DNA from: Desulfoferrobacter suflitae
Lineage (GTDB): Bacteria; Desulfobacterota; Syntrophobacteria; Syntrophobacterales; Syntrophobacteraceae
Direction of reading: 5' to 3'
Assembly (NCBI RefSeq): GCF_022603395.1
Contig: NZ_JAIBKA010000013.1
Location: forward strand, 1 to 64,000
Length of the DNA: 64,000 nucleotides
The first letter of the stretch is position 1, and every line of letters begins with the position of its first letter. Both the position numbers and the translations under genes were made by a program. The notes under the pieces are model-generated. The model was given only the letters and a program-made list of their open reading frames with translations. It ran no database searches and had not been told where the DNA came from. This document shows, in pieces, positions 28,536 through 39,970 of the stretch.

Positions 28536-30602
28536 CTACGATGGTCTGCTCTCCTCCATCGAATCATCGTGATCTCCCTGGAGAGCAGGTTTTTTGCGAT
28601 CCAGCAACTTGGCGTTGATCGCCACGATCACGGTCGAGGCCGACATGATCAGAGCCCCGACGGCCGGCGGCAGAATAATGCCCCACGGGAACAATGCACC
28701 AGCCGCCAGAGGAATGGCGAAAGCGTTGTAGCCGGCCGCCCACCAAAGATTTTGCACCATTTTGGAGTGGGTCGCACGCGCCAGTTGCGTGATGGCTGCC
28801 ACATCACGCGGGTCTGATCGCACCAGCACGATGTCGGCGGCCTCCATGGCGACGTCCGTACCCGCACCGATGGCCACCCCGACGTCAGCTTCCGCCAAGG
28901 CTGGAGCGTCGTTCACACCGTCTCCCACCATAGCCACAGTAAGGCCCCGCCCTTTCACTTCCTTTATCTTGGAGGCCTTCTGCTCGGGAAGGACCTCGGC
29001 GAAGTAATCGTCTAACTCCAATTCCTGCGCAACGGAACGGGCCACAGCCCTGGAATCTCCGGTTAGCATCATGACCCGAATACCCATTCTCTTGAGTCTT
29101 GCGATGGCTTCATGCGACTCTTGCCTGACTACATCGGCCAGTCCCAGGGCCCCCTCGACCTGGTCGTCGACCAGCAGGTAGACGATGGTATTGCCTGCTT
29201 CGGCCATTTGCAAAAGCCTGTCATCATCCACATGCAGGTTGTTTTCCTGCAGATAACCGGGACTCACGACTTTGACGCTGCGATCGTTAATGCGCGCCTG
29301 AGCACCCTTGCCGGCGATGGCCTCGAAGTCCTTCGGTGCGGGATAATCCAGGCCGCGCTGTTTGGCTTCTGCAACGATACCGCGCGCAATCGGGTGCTCC
29401 GAATGACTCTCGATACTCGCGCATTGGCGCAGCACTTGATCTTCCTGCAGATCGCCAAGGGATACTACCCGGGTGACTCCGAATCTTCCTTCGGTGAGCG
29501 TTCCGGTTTTGTCGAACACGATGGCCTGCAGCGACCGAGCCCGTTCGAAGGCGGTGCGGTCGCGAATGAGCAATCCGCTGCGCGCCGCAAGTGTGGTGGA
29601 AACCGCTACCACCAACGGGACGGCCAGCCCAAGAGCATGTGGACAGGTGATCACCATGACGCTGACCATACGTTGCAGCGAGTAGTTGAAATCGCGCCCG
29701 GCGAAATACCACCAGACAACCAGCGTGCCGACCCCGGCGGTGATGGCGATCAGGGTCAACCACTTGGCCACGCGGTTGGCCGTATCCTGAGCCCTCGACC
29801 GGGACCGTTGCGCTTCCTTGACCATGTTGACCACCCGGGAAAGATAGGTCTCATCCCCGGTCTTTTGCACTTCCACGGTGACCGTCGCTTCTCCGTTGAT
29901 AGAGCCGCCGATCAGTTCGTCGCCGTCGCCCTTCTCCACCGGCTTGGTTTCCCCGGTGAGCATGGATTCGTTGACGCTGGTGCGCCCTTCCGCAACCACC
30001 CCGTCTGTCGGTATCTTTTCGCCCGGCTTGACCAGTACCCGGTCGCCTTTTTTGAGGGCGGAAACCGGTACATCTTCTGTGTCGCCGCTTTCGGTGACCC
30101 GGTGGGCCTTGGAAGGCATCAGCTTCACCAACTCTTCCAGTGCGCCGGACGCGCCCAAGACCGATTTCATTTCGATCCAGTGCCCCAGCAACATGACATC
30201 AATCAGCGTTACCAATTCCCAGAAGAACATTCGTCCCGGCAGCTTGAAGACCACAGCAGAACTGTAGCCGTAGGCTACAGCAATGGCGAGCCCGATCAGG
30301 GTCATCATTCCAGGCTGGGATTTTTTGAGTTCGTCGAAAAATCCTTTTAGAAATGGCCAACCGCCGTAACCAAACACGACTGTGGCGAGTCCGAATTGGA
30401 CATAATTTTGGTAGGGGAATGCGATCAGCCCCTCATAACCAAATGCCTGCTGGAGCATGGGAGCGAGAACCAGAATGGGGAGGCTCAAGATGAGAGAAAC
30501 CCAGAAACGACGCCGAAAGTCCGCTACCATCCGGGCGTGATGGCTTTGGTGGTCAGTCCCCGCCTGATCCTTCTTCTCTCGATCCTTAAGCTGGTCACTC
30601 AT
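28536..30602 (-). CDS. copB: CopB-type copper-exporting P-type ATPase
   Basis: 688 aa P1B ATPase. The membrane metal motif is CPH (TCPHALGLAVP) rather than CPC, which marks the CopB/P1B-3 group, reported to export Cu. It shows the phosphorylation site DKTGTLTEG, TGE (MLTGETKP), SEHPIARG and GDGVNDAPALAEADVG. The N-terminus lacks a CxxC domain and has few histidines (DHQSHH). GGAGGAA precedes the ATG. It follows the MBL-rhodanese gene on the same strand after a 108-bp gap. Confidence 0.93.
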   Translation of the reverse strand: MSDQLKDREKKDQAGTDHQSHHARMVADFRRRFWVSLILSLPILVLAPMLQQAFGYEGLIAFPYQNYVQFGLATVVFGYGGWPFLKGFFDELKKSQPGMMTLIGLAIAVAYGYSSAVVFKLPGRMFFWELVTLIDVMLLGHWIEMKSVLGASGALEELVKLMPSKAHRVTESGDTEDVPVSALKKGDRVLVKPGEKIPTDGVVAEGRTSVNESMLTGETKPVEKGDGDELIGGSINGEATVTVEVQKTGDETYLSRVVNMVKEAQRSRSRAQDTANRVAKWLTLIAITAGVGTLVVWWYFAGRDFNYSLQRMVSVMVITCPHALGLAVPLVVAVSTTLAARSGLLIRDRTAFERARSLQAIVFDKTGTLTEGRFGVTRVVSLGDLQEDQVLRQCASIESHSEHPIARGIVAEAKQRGLDYPAPKDFEAIAGKGAQARINDRSVKVVSPGYLQENNLHVDDDRLLQMAEAGNTIVYLLVDDQVEGALGLADVVRQESHEAIARLKRMGIRVMMLTGDSRAVARSVAQELELDDYFAEVLPEQKASKIKEVKGRGLTVAMVGDGVNDAPALAEADVGVAIGAGTDVAMEAADIVLVRSDPRDVAAITQLARATHSKMVQNLWWAAGYNAFAIPLAAGALFPWGIILPPAVGALIMSASTVIVAINAKLLDRKKPALQGDHDDSMEESRPS

Positions 30603-30710
30603 GCTGATTCCTCCAGAAACTCAAGCCGTTCCAGCACCTGGCGTCCTGCCGGTCCAGCCCCGCTGCCCCCCTCTGCAGCGCCGCTTGCACAAACAGCAAT
30701 CGGTCCATGT

Positions 30711-32090
30711 TTATGACGCGTCGTCACCGGCCAGGGGACATCCCACGGCGTCGCAAGCTTCCATCGATCCAAGACAATCCTCCACCTGCTTAAAACCGTT
30801 TTTCTTGAGAATAGACGCCGCAATGATCGCCCTCTGGCCACTTCCGCAAAACGTCGTGACGGGCCTTTCCCGTGGGACCCTGTCGAGGTGCTCCGGAAGG
30901 TCTCCCACGTAGATGTGGAAAGCGTTCCTGAGGTGTCTTGCGGTGAATTCCCGTGTGCTTCTCACATCCAGCAGGGTAAATTCCTCACCGGCTTCAATCC
31001 TGCGCTTGATCTCGCCGGCATAAACAGCGGGAATGCCGTCGTATTGACAGCCGGAGGTTTCCCAGCTGGTGAGCCCCCCTTCCAGGTAGCAGACCACTCT
31101 GTCATACCCCAAACGATTCAGGTAGCGCACGGCAAGTGCGACCTCCTGCCGTTTTTCCACCACCAGACCGATGTTTTCCTGATAGGACAGGTAATAGCCG
31201 GCAAAAGCCGGCAGCATATCCAGCGGGATCGCGAGACTCCCGGGTATGAAGGCGGCGGCGAAAGCCTCTGGGCTCCGTATGTCCAACACTGTCATGCCGT
31301 CCTCCATAGCCTTGGCAAATTGCCTCACCCCGTAAGGTCTGGGTGCCGGCAGTCCGGCGAGGGGAGGAGCCCCCTTCAGGTTGTATTCCTCCATCCGTTT
31401 GAAGTAAGGCGGCTGGTAGTGATGTTCATTCACTTTTTTTTGAATGAACTCGTCCCGGTCCTGCACCTGGAGGGCCCGATTGAATGCACGTTCATAGCCC
31501 AACGTGGAAAATTCCCGGGCCGCCATCCCTGAACCGCAAACAGAGCCCGCCCCGTGGGCCGGATAAAGGATGACGTGGTCCCCAAGAGGAAGGATCTTTT
31601 GAAAAATGCTGTCATAGAGAAGAGCGGCAACCTCTTCCGCTTTATCGGGGAAGAAATCCGTTCGACCGACATCGCCGATGAACAGAGCATCCCCGGTAAA
31701 GACTGCCGCCGCCCGGTCGCTGAAGGCCGTATCGGCGAGCACGATGGAAATGCTTTCATAAGTATGCCCGGGCGTTTCAAGGACAGTGAGATTTATCTCC
31801 CCCAGCTGGAACTCGTCGCCCTCGCGCACCGCATTGCCGTACTCGAAGGGGAGCTGCCATCCGTGGTAAATATCCGCTCCCGTCTGGCCCGCCAGTTCCA
31901 GCGAGCCAATCACATAATCCTCGTTTCTGTGCGTTTCAAAGATGTGGGTGATCTGGGCACCCTGGCGGTAGGCAATCTCGACGTAGATCTGCCAGTCGCG
32001 ACGCGGATCAATCACCGCCGCCCTGCCGCCATCACCGACAATGTAGGACAAGTGCGCCAAGCCTTGCGATCGAACGACTTCCAGAAACAT
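30711..32090 (-). CDS. Metallo-beta-lactamase fold / double rhodanese protein
   Basis: 459 aa from ATG 32090, preceded by GGGAGGAG. Residues 1-250 are an MBL fold, then two rhodanese domains (about 275-350 and 375-455), the layout of persulfide dioxygenase/sulfurtransferase-like proteins. The usual HxHxDH reads THRNEDY (His54, Asp58), so two histidines are replaced, while TPGHT, GDALFIGDVGRTD and PAHGAG are kept. The first rhodanese lacks its active Cys loop. The second has FCGSGQR with a candidate active Cys. A role in sulfane-sulfur handling is inferred from the domains. Confidence 0.85.
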   Translation of the reverse strand: MFLEVVRSQGLAHLSYIVGDGGRAAVIDPRRDWQIYVEIAYRQGAQITHIFETHRNEDYVIGSLELAGQTGADIYHGWQLPFEYGNAVREGDEFQLGEINLTVLETPGHTYESISIVLADTAFSDRAAAVFTGDALFIGDVGRTDFFPDKAEEVAALLYDSIFQKILPLGDHVILYPAHGAGSVCGSGMAAREFSTLGYERAFNRALQVQDRDEFIQKKVNEHHYQPPYFKRMEEYNLKGAPPLAGLPAPRPYGVRQFAKAMEDGMTVLDIRSPEAFAAAFIPGSLAIPLDMLPAFAGYYLSYQENIGLVVEKRQEVALAVRYLNRLGYDRVVCYLEGGLTSWETSGCQYDGIPAVYAGEIKRRIEAGEEFTLLDVRSTREFTARHLRNAFHIYVGDLPEHLDRVPRERPVTTFCGSGQRAIIAASILKKNGFKQVEDCLGSMEACDAVGCPLAGDDAS

Positions 32091-32376
32091 GGCATCTCCT
32101 CCCGGAAAGCTGCTGAGTCTTCCTTGCGACCAAAATCTCCTGCATGATTGAACATTAAGATAAGCAATGATGTGCATTTCGCCACCTGCCTTGCATGCAC
32201 AATACACCCGGGCGGCCTCGAGTCACATCCCTCCGTTGCGGCGCCAGCGGGATCGACCCTCGAGCTCCTGTTTCATCCTGCCGGCACGGCTGCCCGATTG
32301 GAAAACCTCGACAACCGGAGTTCACCGACCTATTCTCTAATTTCTACAGCCTGAAAGACAATGTTTTGGGGGTGGG

Positions 32377-33982
32377 CCCAGCAATTCTCATTTTGAAGAT
32401 TTTGTCCTGGACAGCACGCCCATAGTCGTGTATGCAATTGTTATTTGGACTGTTTTTAGGCCCATAACAATTTGCAGCAGGACTGGAGGGGAGATGTCCA
32501 ATAAACCGGTTAAATTGGAGACGTTGTTGAGCTTTCTGCGAGCCGCCATTGATCACTTCCCGGATCAGCGAACCGGCAACAATACCACCTATAGCATGCA
32601 AGACATTGGTATGGCCGCGTTTTCCGTGTTCTACACTCAGAATCCTTCATTCCTCGCACATCAAAAAGCAATGCGCCAACGCACCGGTAGAGACAATACT
32701 CAAACTATTTTTGGTATCCAACAAATTCCTTCCGATAACCACATCCGAGACATGCTTGACCCAGTTGCTCCATCATATCTTTCGCAGGTCTTTGACAATG
32801 TGTTCGAAACTCTTAAAACGCAGAATCTGCTCTCGCCTATGCTCTGGTACCGGGACAATTTGGCGATGGCCTTTGATGGTACCTACCATTTTTCATCCAA
32901 GAAGATTCATTGCCCGAATTGTTCAACCACTATGCGCAAAGATGGTTCGGTAACCTATCATCATAGTGCCATTACACCGGTGATCGTAAACCCTGCCCAC
33001 AACGTGGCGATTTCCCTGGCTCCTGAATTCGTTGTCCCTCAAGATGGCAGTGACAAACAGGACTGTGAAACCAATGCCGCTAAGCGGTGGCTGGAAAAGC
33101 ACGGCGATAAATTCCGTAAAATTGCTGTAACTATTCTGGGCGACGACCTCTATTGTCGTCAACCAATGTGCCGGCTGGTTCTCTCCAAGGGGTTCAACTT
33201 CTTGTTTGTGTGCAAGCCCGATTCGCATAAAAGCCTTTATCGATGGGTGGAACTGCTGGAGCAGCATGGAGACCTCAACCAATTTGTTATCACCCGTTGG
33301 AATGGGAAGCAGCGGGAGATCTACACCTATAAATACGCCAACGACGTGCCTCTGCGCGACACCGAAGATGCATTGACAGTCAACTGGATGGAGTTGACCA
33401 TTTCCAAAGAAGACGGTCAAGTGCTCTACAAAAATGCCTTTGCCACCAATTTTAAGATTACCGATCATAATGTGGAGATCCTTGTCGCCGGTGGCCGCAG
33501 CCGCTGGAAAGTAGAAAATGAGAACAATAATACGCTGAAGACCAAAGGCTACAATCTCGAACACAATTACGGACACGGCAAGCAGCACCTGTCCTCACTG
33601 CTGGTCGCCTTCAACCTGCTGGCCTTTTTGTTCCATACCGTCTTGGAATGGACCGACCAAGACTACCAGCGGCTTCGAAAGATTCTACCGTCACGCAAGA
33701 CATTCTTCGATGACCTACGGGCCTTGACCCGCTACATTTGTTTTGATAGCTGGCAACACCTCCTGGACTTTATGCTAAAGGGCCTTACGCGCGCTGCACC
33801 TGGATAAGCGATGGATTGTAGAGAGGACATCTTCAGCGTATATTGCCCGCCCGCAACACGAACTACAGACAAGATTGAACTCGGAAACGTCTTACCAGAA
33901 GACGCAGGCTATATCTTTGCCCTCGCATCACCTGGGAGCAAGTGCGAAAAACTCGACAAAACCCAAAATGAGAATTGCTGGG
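32377..33982 (+). mobile_element. Complete insertion sequence, 1606 bp
   Basis: The left end CCCAGCAATTCTCATTTTG (32377-32395) is repeated inverted and exact at 33964-33982 (19 bp). Immediately outside both ends is GTGGG (32372-32376 and 33983-33987), a 5-bp target duplication. One full-length transposase gene fills the element. Exact ends, target duplication and an unbroken gene indicate recent, possibly still active insertion. The family is not certain; it may belong to the loosely defined ISNCY group. Confidence 0.92.
32494..33807 (+). CDS. IS transposase, DDE type
   Basis: 437 aa from ATG 32494, which has GGAGGGG just upstream. Candidate catalytic acids: Asp in MAFDGTYHFSS, Asp in ILGDDLYC, and Glu in RWKVENENNN followed by GYNLEHNYGHGKQHL. 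A CPNC pair sits between the first two. The gene is intact and lies wholly inside the element, whose right 156 bp are non-coding. Confidence 0.9.
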   Translation: MSNKPVKLETLLSFLRAAIDHFPDQRTGNNTTYSMQDIGMAAFSVFYTQNPSFLAHQKAMRQRTGRDNTQTIFGIQQIPSDNHIRDMLDPVAPSYLSQVFDNVFETLKTQNLLSPMLWYRDNLAMAFDGTYHFSSKKIHCPNCSTTMRKDGSVTYHHSAITPVIVNPAHNVAISLAPEFVVPQDGSDKQDCETNAAKRWLEKHGDKFRKIAVTILGDDLYCRQPMCRLVLSKGFNFLFVCKPDSHKSLYRWVELLEQHGDLNQFVITRWNGKQREIYTYKYANDVPLRDTEDALTVNWMELTISKEDGQVLYKNAFATNFKITDHNVEILVAGGRSRWKVENENNNTLKTKGYNLEHNYGHGKQHLSSLLVAFNLLAFLFHTVLEWTDQDYQRLRKILPSRKTFFDDLRALTRYICFDSWQHLLDFMLKGLTRAAPG

Positions 33983-33989
33983 GTGGGCC

Positions 33990-34057
33990 GGGTTGGACAC
34001 GCTTTTCGCGAGGCTCAACCCAACGCCTACTCTGCTGGTTTCGCACCTCAACCCAGC
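33990..34057. repeat. Short palindromic and direct repeat beside the IS
   Basis: GGGTTG (33990-33995) pairs with CAACCC at 34016-34021 and again at 34049-34054. CTCAACCCAAC (34014-34024) is repeated with one change at 34047-34057, each copy near a TTTCG or TTTTCG. It resembles the dispersed CAACCCAACC-type intergenic elements of many bacteria. The IS target GTGGG lies next to it. I see no gene between 33808 and 34139. Confidence 0.45.
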
Positions 34058-34139
34058 CTTGAAAGCCAAAACCATTCGTTTAAATGGTATAGGATGACCA
34101 ATTGTACCGCTGATGGAAAAACCTGCACAGGGGATTTGC

Positions 34140-36659
34140 ATGGCACAAAAATACTCCAGCGTAACCAAAAAGCCGCTTCGGACCTGGATAACTTCAGATA
34201 ATCGAGGGCTCCAATTGCTTCTCGTCGTCATCGCGGCCCTGGCCGTATTTGCCAATCTGCTGCCGCTCGAGATGCAAAAGCGCATTGTCAATGAAGCGAT
34301 CAGCCTGCGCAAATTCGACCTGTTGGTCGTGTATTGCGGCATATACCTGGCTGCCGTGGTTTCAGCCACCGCCCTGAAGTATGCCATCAGTGTGCTGCAA
34401 AACGTCATCGGTCAGCGCACCGTGTACGCCATGCGCGATGAAGTCTATCGCCATATCCTCACCCTGCCTCTGAGCTTTTATCGGAAGACCCAACCGGGTC
34501 TGGTGGTATCGGTTCTGACCAAGGAACTGGCCACGGCGGGCGACTTCGTGGGCATGGCGGTGGCCATACCGGCGACCAACCTGATGATGCTTTGCGCCTT
34601 TTCCGGCTACCTGTTTTGGCTCAATCCCGTGTTAGCCGCACTCTCTCTAAGCATTTACCCCGCCATCCTGCTGATTGTGCCGTTACTGCAAAAGCGGGTT
34701 GATCGTTACAACAGAATGCGCGTCGATGCCACCCGCAGGATGTCGAGCAAGGCAGGAGAAGCCATTTCCGGTATCCATGAGATTCATGCCAACAGCGCCT
34801 ATGCCATTGAAGCCGACAAGTTTTCGCCCCTCATAAAAAATCTGCGCCGCATCCGAATCATATGGAACCTCTACCGCCACGGTGTCAAGCGGGTGAACAG
34901 CCTGTTCACCAACTTCAGCCGGTTTCTGGTGTTCGCGGTCGGGGGATATCTGGCCCTTCACGGTCGGTTGGAACTGGGCGCGCTGGTCGCTTTTCTTTCG
35001 GCACAGGACAAGCTGTATGACCCGTGGAAGGAGCTGATCAACTTCTACCAGGCCTATCAAACCGCACGGGTGACCTATGATCAAACCATGGACTATTTTG
35101 ATGTGGCAACCGATCATGCTTTGCTGCCAAGCGATCGGGAACCCCTCCAGCTGAGCGGCGATATTGAGGTGAAAAACCTGGACTTTGTGACGGAGGACGG
35201 GATTCAGCTGTTGTCCGATATCACTTTTGACCTCAAGCACGGAGAACAAATGGCGCTGGTGGGATTTTCCGGAAGCGGCAAAAGCACATTGGCCAAGTGC
35301 ATCGGGCAGCTGTACCCTTACAGTGGAGGCGAAATCCTCATTGACCGCAAGGAGGTTTCCCGGTTGACCAAAGCAGATATGGCCCATACCATCGGGTTTG
35401 TTTCCCAGGAGCCTTTCATATTCGAAGGGAGCGTCGAGGAAAATCTGCTGTATTCTTTTCTGGCACGCGGCCACGGGCTGCACGGCGAGGGGATCGCCCG
35501 TGCACCGAGCCTGGACGATAAGATTCTGGCTCTTCAGCAAACCGGGCTGTTTACCGATGTGCTGCGCTTCGGACTGGATGCGATGCTGGTCGAGGACCGT
35601 CACGAGGCGATGGTGGATCAAATCCTGCAAGTGCGTCAAGCGCTGCACAAGGAATATGGCGACAAACTGGCCGACATTGTAGAGTTTTACCACCCCGAGC
35701 GTTACCTTTATTGCTCCAGTGTGGCTGAAAACCTGATGTTTGGGCCGTCACTGCAGGCATCCGTGACGGCCGAACTGCCTGAGAAGGATGAATTCATTCG
35801 GTTTCTAAAGAAGGCGGAGCTTTTGGAACCGCTGCTGCAGCTGGGCACGCAGCTGATTGAAGCCCTCATTAAGCTGTACGACAATCGTTCTTCCGAGAAA
35901 GAGGCATCACAAATTTTGGAGTTCATTCCCCCTGACGCTGTTCGCGAATATAAAGCGATCCTGTATCACATGAAAAAGAGGCAAGGCAGGCACATCAACC
36001 GAAAAAAACGCCGGAAAATCCTGCAGGCGGCGTTGCAGTTCGTACCGAAAAAACACATTTTCATTCAACCCTGGCCACAGCTCACCGAACGAATCATCCA
36101 GGCACGTGCCCTGTTCAAAAAAACCATGTGTGCATTGCGGCCCGATGACATCAGGTTCTGCGCACCCTCGGATTATCTCTACGGCCAATCGATTCTGACC
36201 AATCTACTTTATGGCAAATTGAAGGACGACTCTGCGGCAGCTCAGGAGAAGCTCAATACCGTTGTCATGCGGCTGCTCATCGGCAAAGAATTTTTGGAAG
36301 AGATAGTAGCGATGGGCATGCAATATCAGGTCGGCAGTAAAGGCGCCAATCTTTCCGGCGGTCAGCAGCAAAAACTGGCCATTGCCAGAACATTCATTAA
36401 AAACCCGTCCATTTTGATCATGGATGAGGCGACCTCCGGCCTTGACAATGAGTCCCAAACGCGCATCCAACAGTTGCTGGAAGATCGATGGCGGGGCCGC
36501 AGTACCCTGCTGGCGGTTGTGCATCGTCTGGATATCATAAAGAATTACGATAAGATTGCGGTCATGAAAGAGGGCAAGATTGTGGAATTGGGAAACTATC
36601 AGGAACTGATGGATCGACAGGGAATTCTGGAAGAACTGGTTCATGGAAAAGGACGCTGA
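34140..36659 (+). CDS. ABC exporter with a large repeated insert in its nucleotide-binding domain
   Basis: 839 aa from ATG 34140 (AGGGGA upstream). Residues 20-320 are an exporter-type membrane domain. The ATPase domain follows: P-loop GFSGSGKST near 375-383, Q-loop VSQEPF near 420, LSGGQ near 738, Walker B LIMDEATSGLD near 758-768, H-loop VVHRLD. Q-loop and signature are about 315 residues apart instead of the usual 55-60. The post-Q-loop motif recurs three times: IFEGSVEENLLYSF (427-440), LYCSSVAENLMFG (523-535) and LYGQSILTNLLYG (680-692). The insert is otherwise helical and charged, with a basic run near 612-630. The frame is unbroken, so this is a real architecture. The substrate is unknown. 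Confidence 0.88.
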   Translation: MAQKYSSVTKKPLRTWITSDNRGLQLLLVVIAALAVFANLLPLEMQKRIVNEAISLRKFDLLVVYCGIYLAAVVSATALKYAISVLQNVIGQRTVYAMRDEVYRHILTLPLSFYRKTQPGLVVSVLTKELATAGDFVGMAVAIPATNLMMLCAFSGYLFWLNPVLAALSLSIYPAILLIVPLLQKRVDRYNRMRVDATRRMSSKAGEAISGIHEIHANSAYAIEADKFSPLIKNLRRIRIIWNLYRHGVKRVNSLFTNFSRFLVFAVGGYLALHGRLELGALVAFLSAQDKLYDPWKELINFYQAYQTARVTYDQTMDYFDVATDHALLPSDREPLQLSGDIEVKNLDFVTEDGIQLLSDITFDLKHGEQMALVGFSGSGKSTLAKCIGQLYPYSGGEILIDRKEVSRLTKADMAHTIGFVSQEPFIFEGSVEENLLYSFLARGHGLHGEGIARAPSLDDKILALQQTGLFTDVLRFGLDAMLVEDRHEAMVDQILQVRQALHKEYGDKLADIVEFYHPERYLYCSSVAENLMFGPSLQASVTAELPEKDEFIRFLKKAELLEPLLQLGTQLIEALIKLYDNRSSEKEASQILEFIPPDAVREYKAILYHMKKRQGRHINRKKRRKILQAALQFVPKKHIFIQPWPQLTERIIQARALFKKTMCALRPDDIRFCAPSDYLYGQSILTNLLYGKLKDDSAAAQEKLNTVVMRLLIGKEFLEEIVAMGMQYQVGSKGANLSGGQQQKLAIARTFIKNPSILIMDEATSGLDNESQTRIQQLLEDRWRGRSTLLAVVHRLDIIKNYDKIAVMKEGKIVELGNYQELMDRQGILEELVHGKGR

Positions 36660-36872
36660 TGAACCGTCAAAGCTGTTACCGAAGCTAACCATTCCCCGCC
36701 CGCTTTTCCGACACGAGCGATCGGCACAACCGCCGGCGGAGGCACAAGTGTCTGAATTTTCTTGACGCGACGTCACACACCTGTTAGGCACATAAGGGAT
36801 GTCAAACAGCAGTTTCTAATACAAACCACCTCATTTTACCGTAAGCCTCAACAAGTACTGGGAGATATCATC

Positions 36873-37310
36873 ATGATCCGGCGACTCGTTTCAGGATTGG
36901 TTGTTGTGCTTTTCAGCGCGACTCTGGCCCAGGCGAAAATGGTCAGCGTAGCCCGCGACAAGGTCAACATGCGTTCAGGGCCGGGATTGAATTACGCCGT
37001 CCTCTGGGAGCTCGGGGAGGGCTATCCGCTCGAGGTGATTGAGCGGAAGAACGGCTGGTTGAAGGTCAAGGATTTTGAAGATGATACCGGCTGGATCTAT
37101 GCCAAACTGGTCAGTGACAAGGCTTATCTGGTGGTGATGAAAGAGCGCATCAACCTGAGGAGCGGGCCGGGTGTCACCTACAGCGTGGTGGGCAAGGTGC
37201 AGCGCGGAGAGGTGCTGCGCCGCATCAAACAAGACAAGGACTGGTTTCAGGTAAAACATGAAAACGGCTTGGCCGGCTGGGTTAGAAAGGACCTCGTGTG
37301 GGGCTGGTGA
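36873..37310 (+). CDS. Secreted protein with two SH3 (SH3b) domains
   Basis: 145 aa from ATG 36873 (GGGAGA upstream). A signal peptide (MIRRLVSGLVVVLFSATLAQA) is followed by two bacterial SH3 repeats, each opening with a VNMRSGPG or INLRSGPG motif and closing with GWIYAKLV or GWVRKDLVW. Such proteins bind cell-wall or periplasmic partners. It stands alone between the ABC exporter and the ATPase operon. Confidence 0.9.
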   Translation: MIRRLVSGLVVVLFSATLAQAKMVSVARDKVNMRSGPGLNYAVLWELGEGYPLEVIERKNGWLKVKDFEDDTGWIYAKLVSDKAYLVVMKERINLRSGPGVTYSVVGKVQRGEVLRRIKQDKDWFQVKHENGLAGWVRKDLVWGW

Positions 37311-39147
<1,837 letters not shown>

Positions 39148-39200
39148 CCGCCCGAAGCAACGGGGCAACGCCGATTGCATTGCAGAATGGACCTGCTCAC

Positions 39201-39602
39201 ATGATGAACTTGAAGATCCTGATTCCCAGTCAGACGATGCTGGACGAAAAGGTATCCAAGGTGATCGCGGAAGCCGAAAACGGACAGTTTTGCCTGCTGC
39301 CGCGACACATCGACTTCACTGCCGCCCTGGTGCCCGGCTTGCTCTCTTTTGAAGACGCAGGCGGAGCGGAAACCTTTGTGGCGGTAGACGAGGGGATTTT
39401 GGTGAAATGCGGATCCGAGGTCTTGGTTTCCACCCGTAAGGCTGTACTTGGGGCGGATCTTGGCATGCTGGCCGAGACCGTAAAGAAGCAATTCCAGTCC
39501 CTGGATGAAATGGAGAAGAAATCCCGCTCCGCCTTGGCGAAAATCGAGGTGGACTTTGCGCGGCGCTTTCTGGAGCTGGGTGAGTATGGCCAGGCAGGAT
39601 GA
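39201..39602 (+). CDS. atpC: N-type F1 ATPase epsilon subunit
   Basis: 133 aa from the double ATG at 39201 (MMNLKILIPSQ). The N-terminal beta-barrel is typical (GQFCLLPRHIDFTAALVPG) and a helical tail follows. It belongs to the rotor stalk. It overlaps the next gene by 17 bp. Confidence 0.88.
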   Translation: MMNLKILIPSQTMLDEKVSKVIAEAENGQFCLLPRHIDFTAALVPGLLSFEDAGGAETFVAVDEGILVKCGSEVLVSTRKAVLGADLGMLAETVKKQFQSLDEMEKKSRSALAKIEVDFARRFLELGEYGQAG

Positions 39603-39906
39603 TCCATTGGGAAAAGCAAAGAGGTCTGGCAAGGACGTCCCGCAGGAAGTCGGTCAAAAGGAAGAGCGGAAGATACGCGCGCGCCGTGAGCGCGATCGCA
39701 GCGTCTGGTTTGGCCTGGGAATGTTTGGCCTGGTCGGCTGGTCGGTGGCCATACCCACCCTGCTGGGCATAGCCGTGGGGGTATGGATTGATATGCAGTT
39801 TGCCAGCCGCTTTTCCTGGACCTTAATGGGGCTGGCTGCCGGCGTCATCCTGGGATGCCTCAACGCCTGGTTTTGGATAAAGCGGGAAAGTGGACAGGAC
39901 TCGTAA
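39586..39906 (+). CDS. atpQ: N-ATPase AtpQ/AtpI-like membrane protein
   Basis: 106 aa. A charged N-terminal 45 residues precede two membrane helices (FGLVGWSVAIPTLLGIAVGVWID; WTLMGLAAGVILGCLNAW), the AtpI-type pattern. AtpI proteins are linked to c-ring assembly and ion delivery. ATG 39586 lies inside atpC, consistent with coupling. Confidence 0.83.
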   Translation: MARQDDPLGKAKRSGKDVPQEVGQKEERKIRARRERDRSVWFGLGMFGLVGWSVAIPTLLGIAVGVWIDMQFASRFSWTLMGLAAGVILGCLNAWFWIKRESGQDS

Positions 39907-39970
39907 GAACGACCGGGCGGCATTGGATGACCCGGCTGCATAGCGCCCGGAGCGCTGTGAGGCAGGCAGT

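Noticed and set aside
36762-36790. TTGACG with a TAGGCA 17 bp later as promoter of the SH3 gene
   Set aside because: The -10 match is too poor to call.
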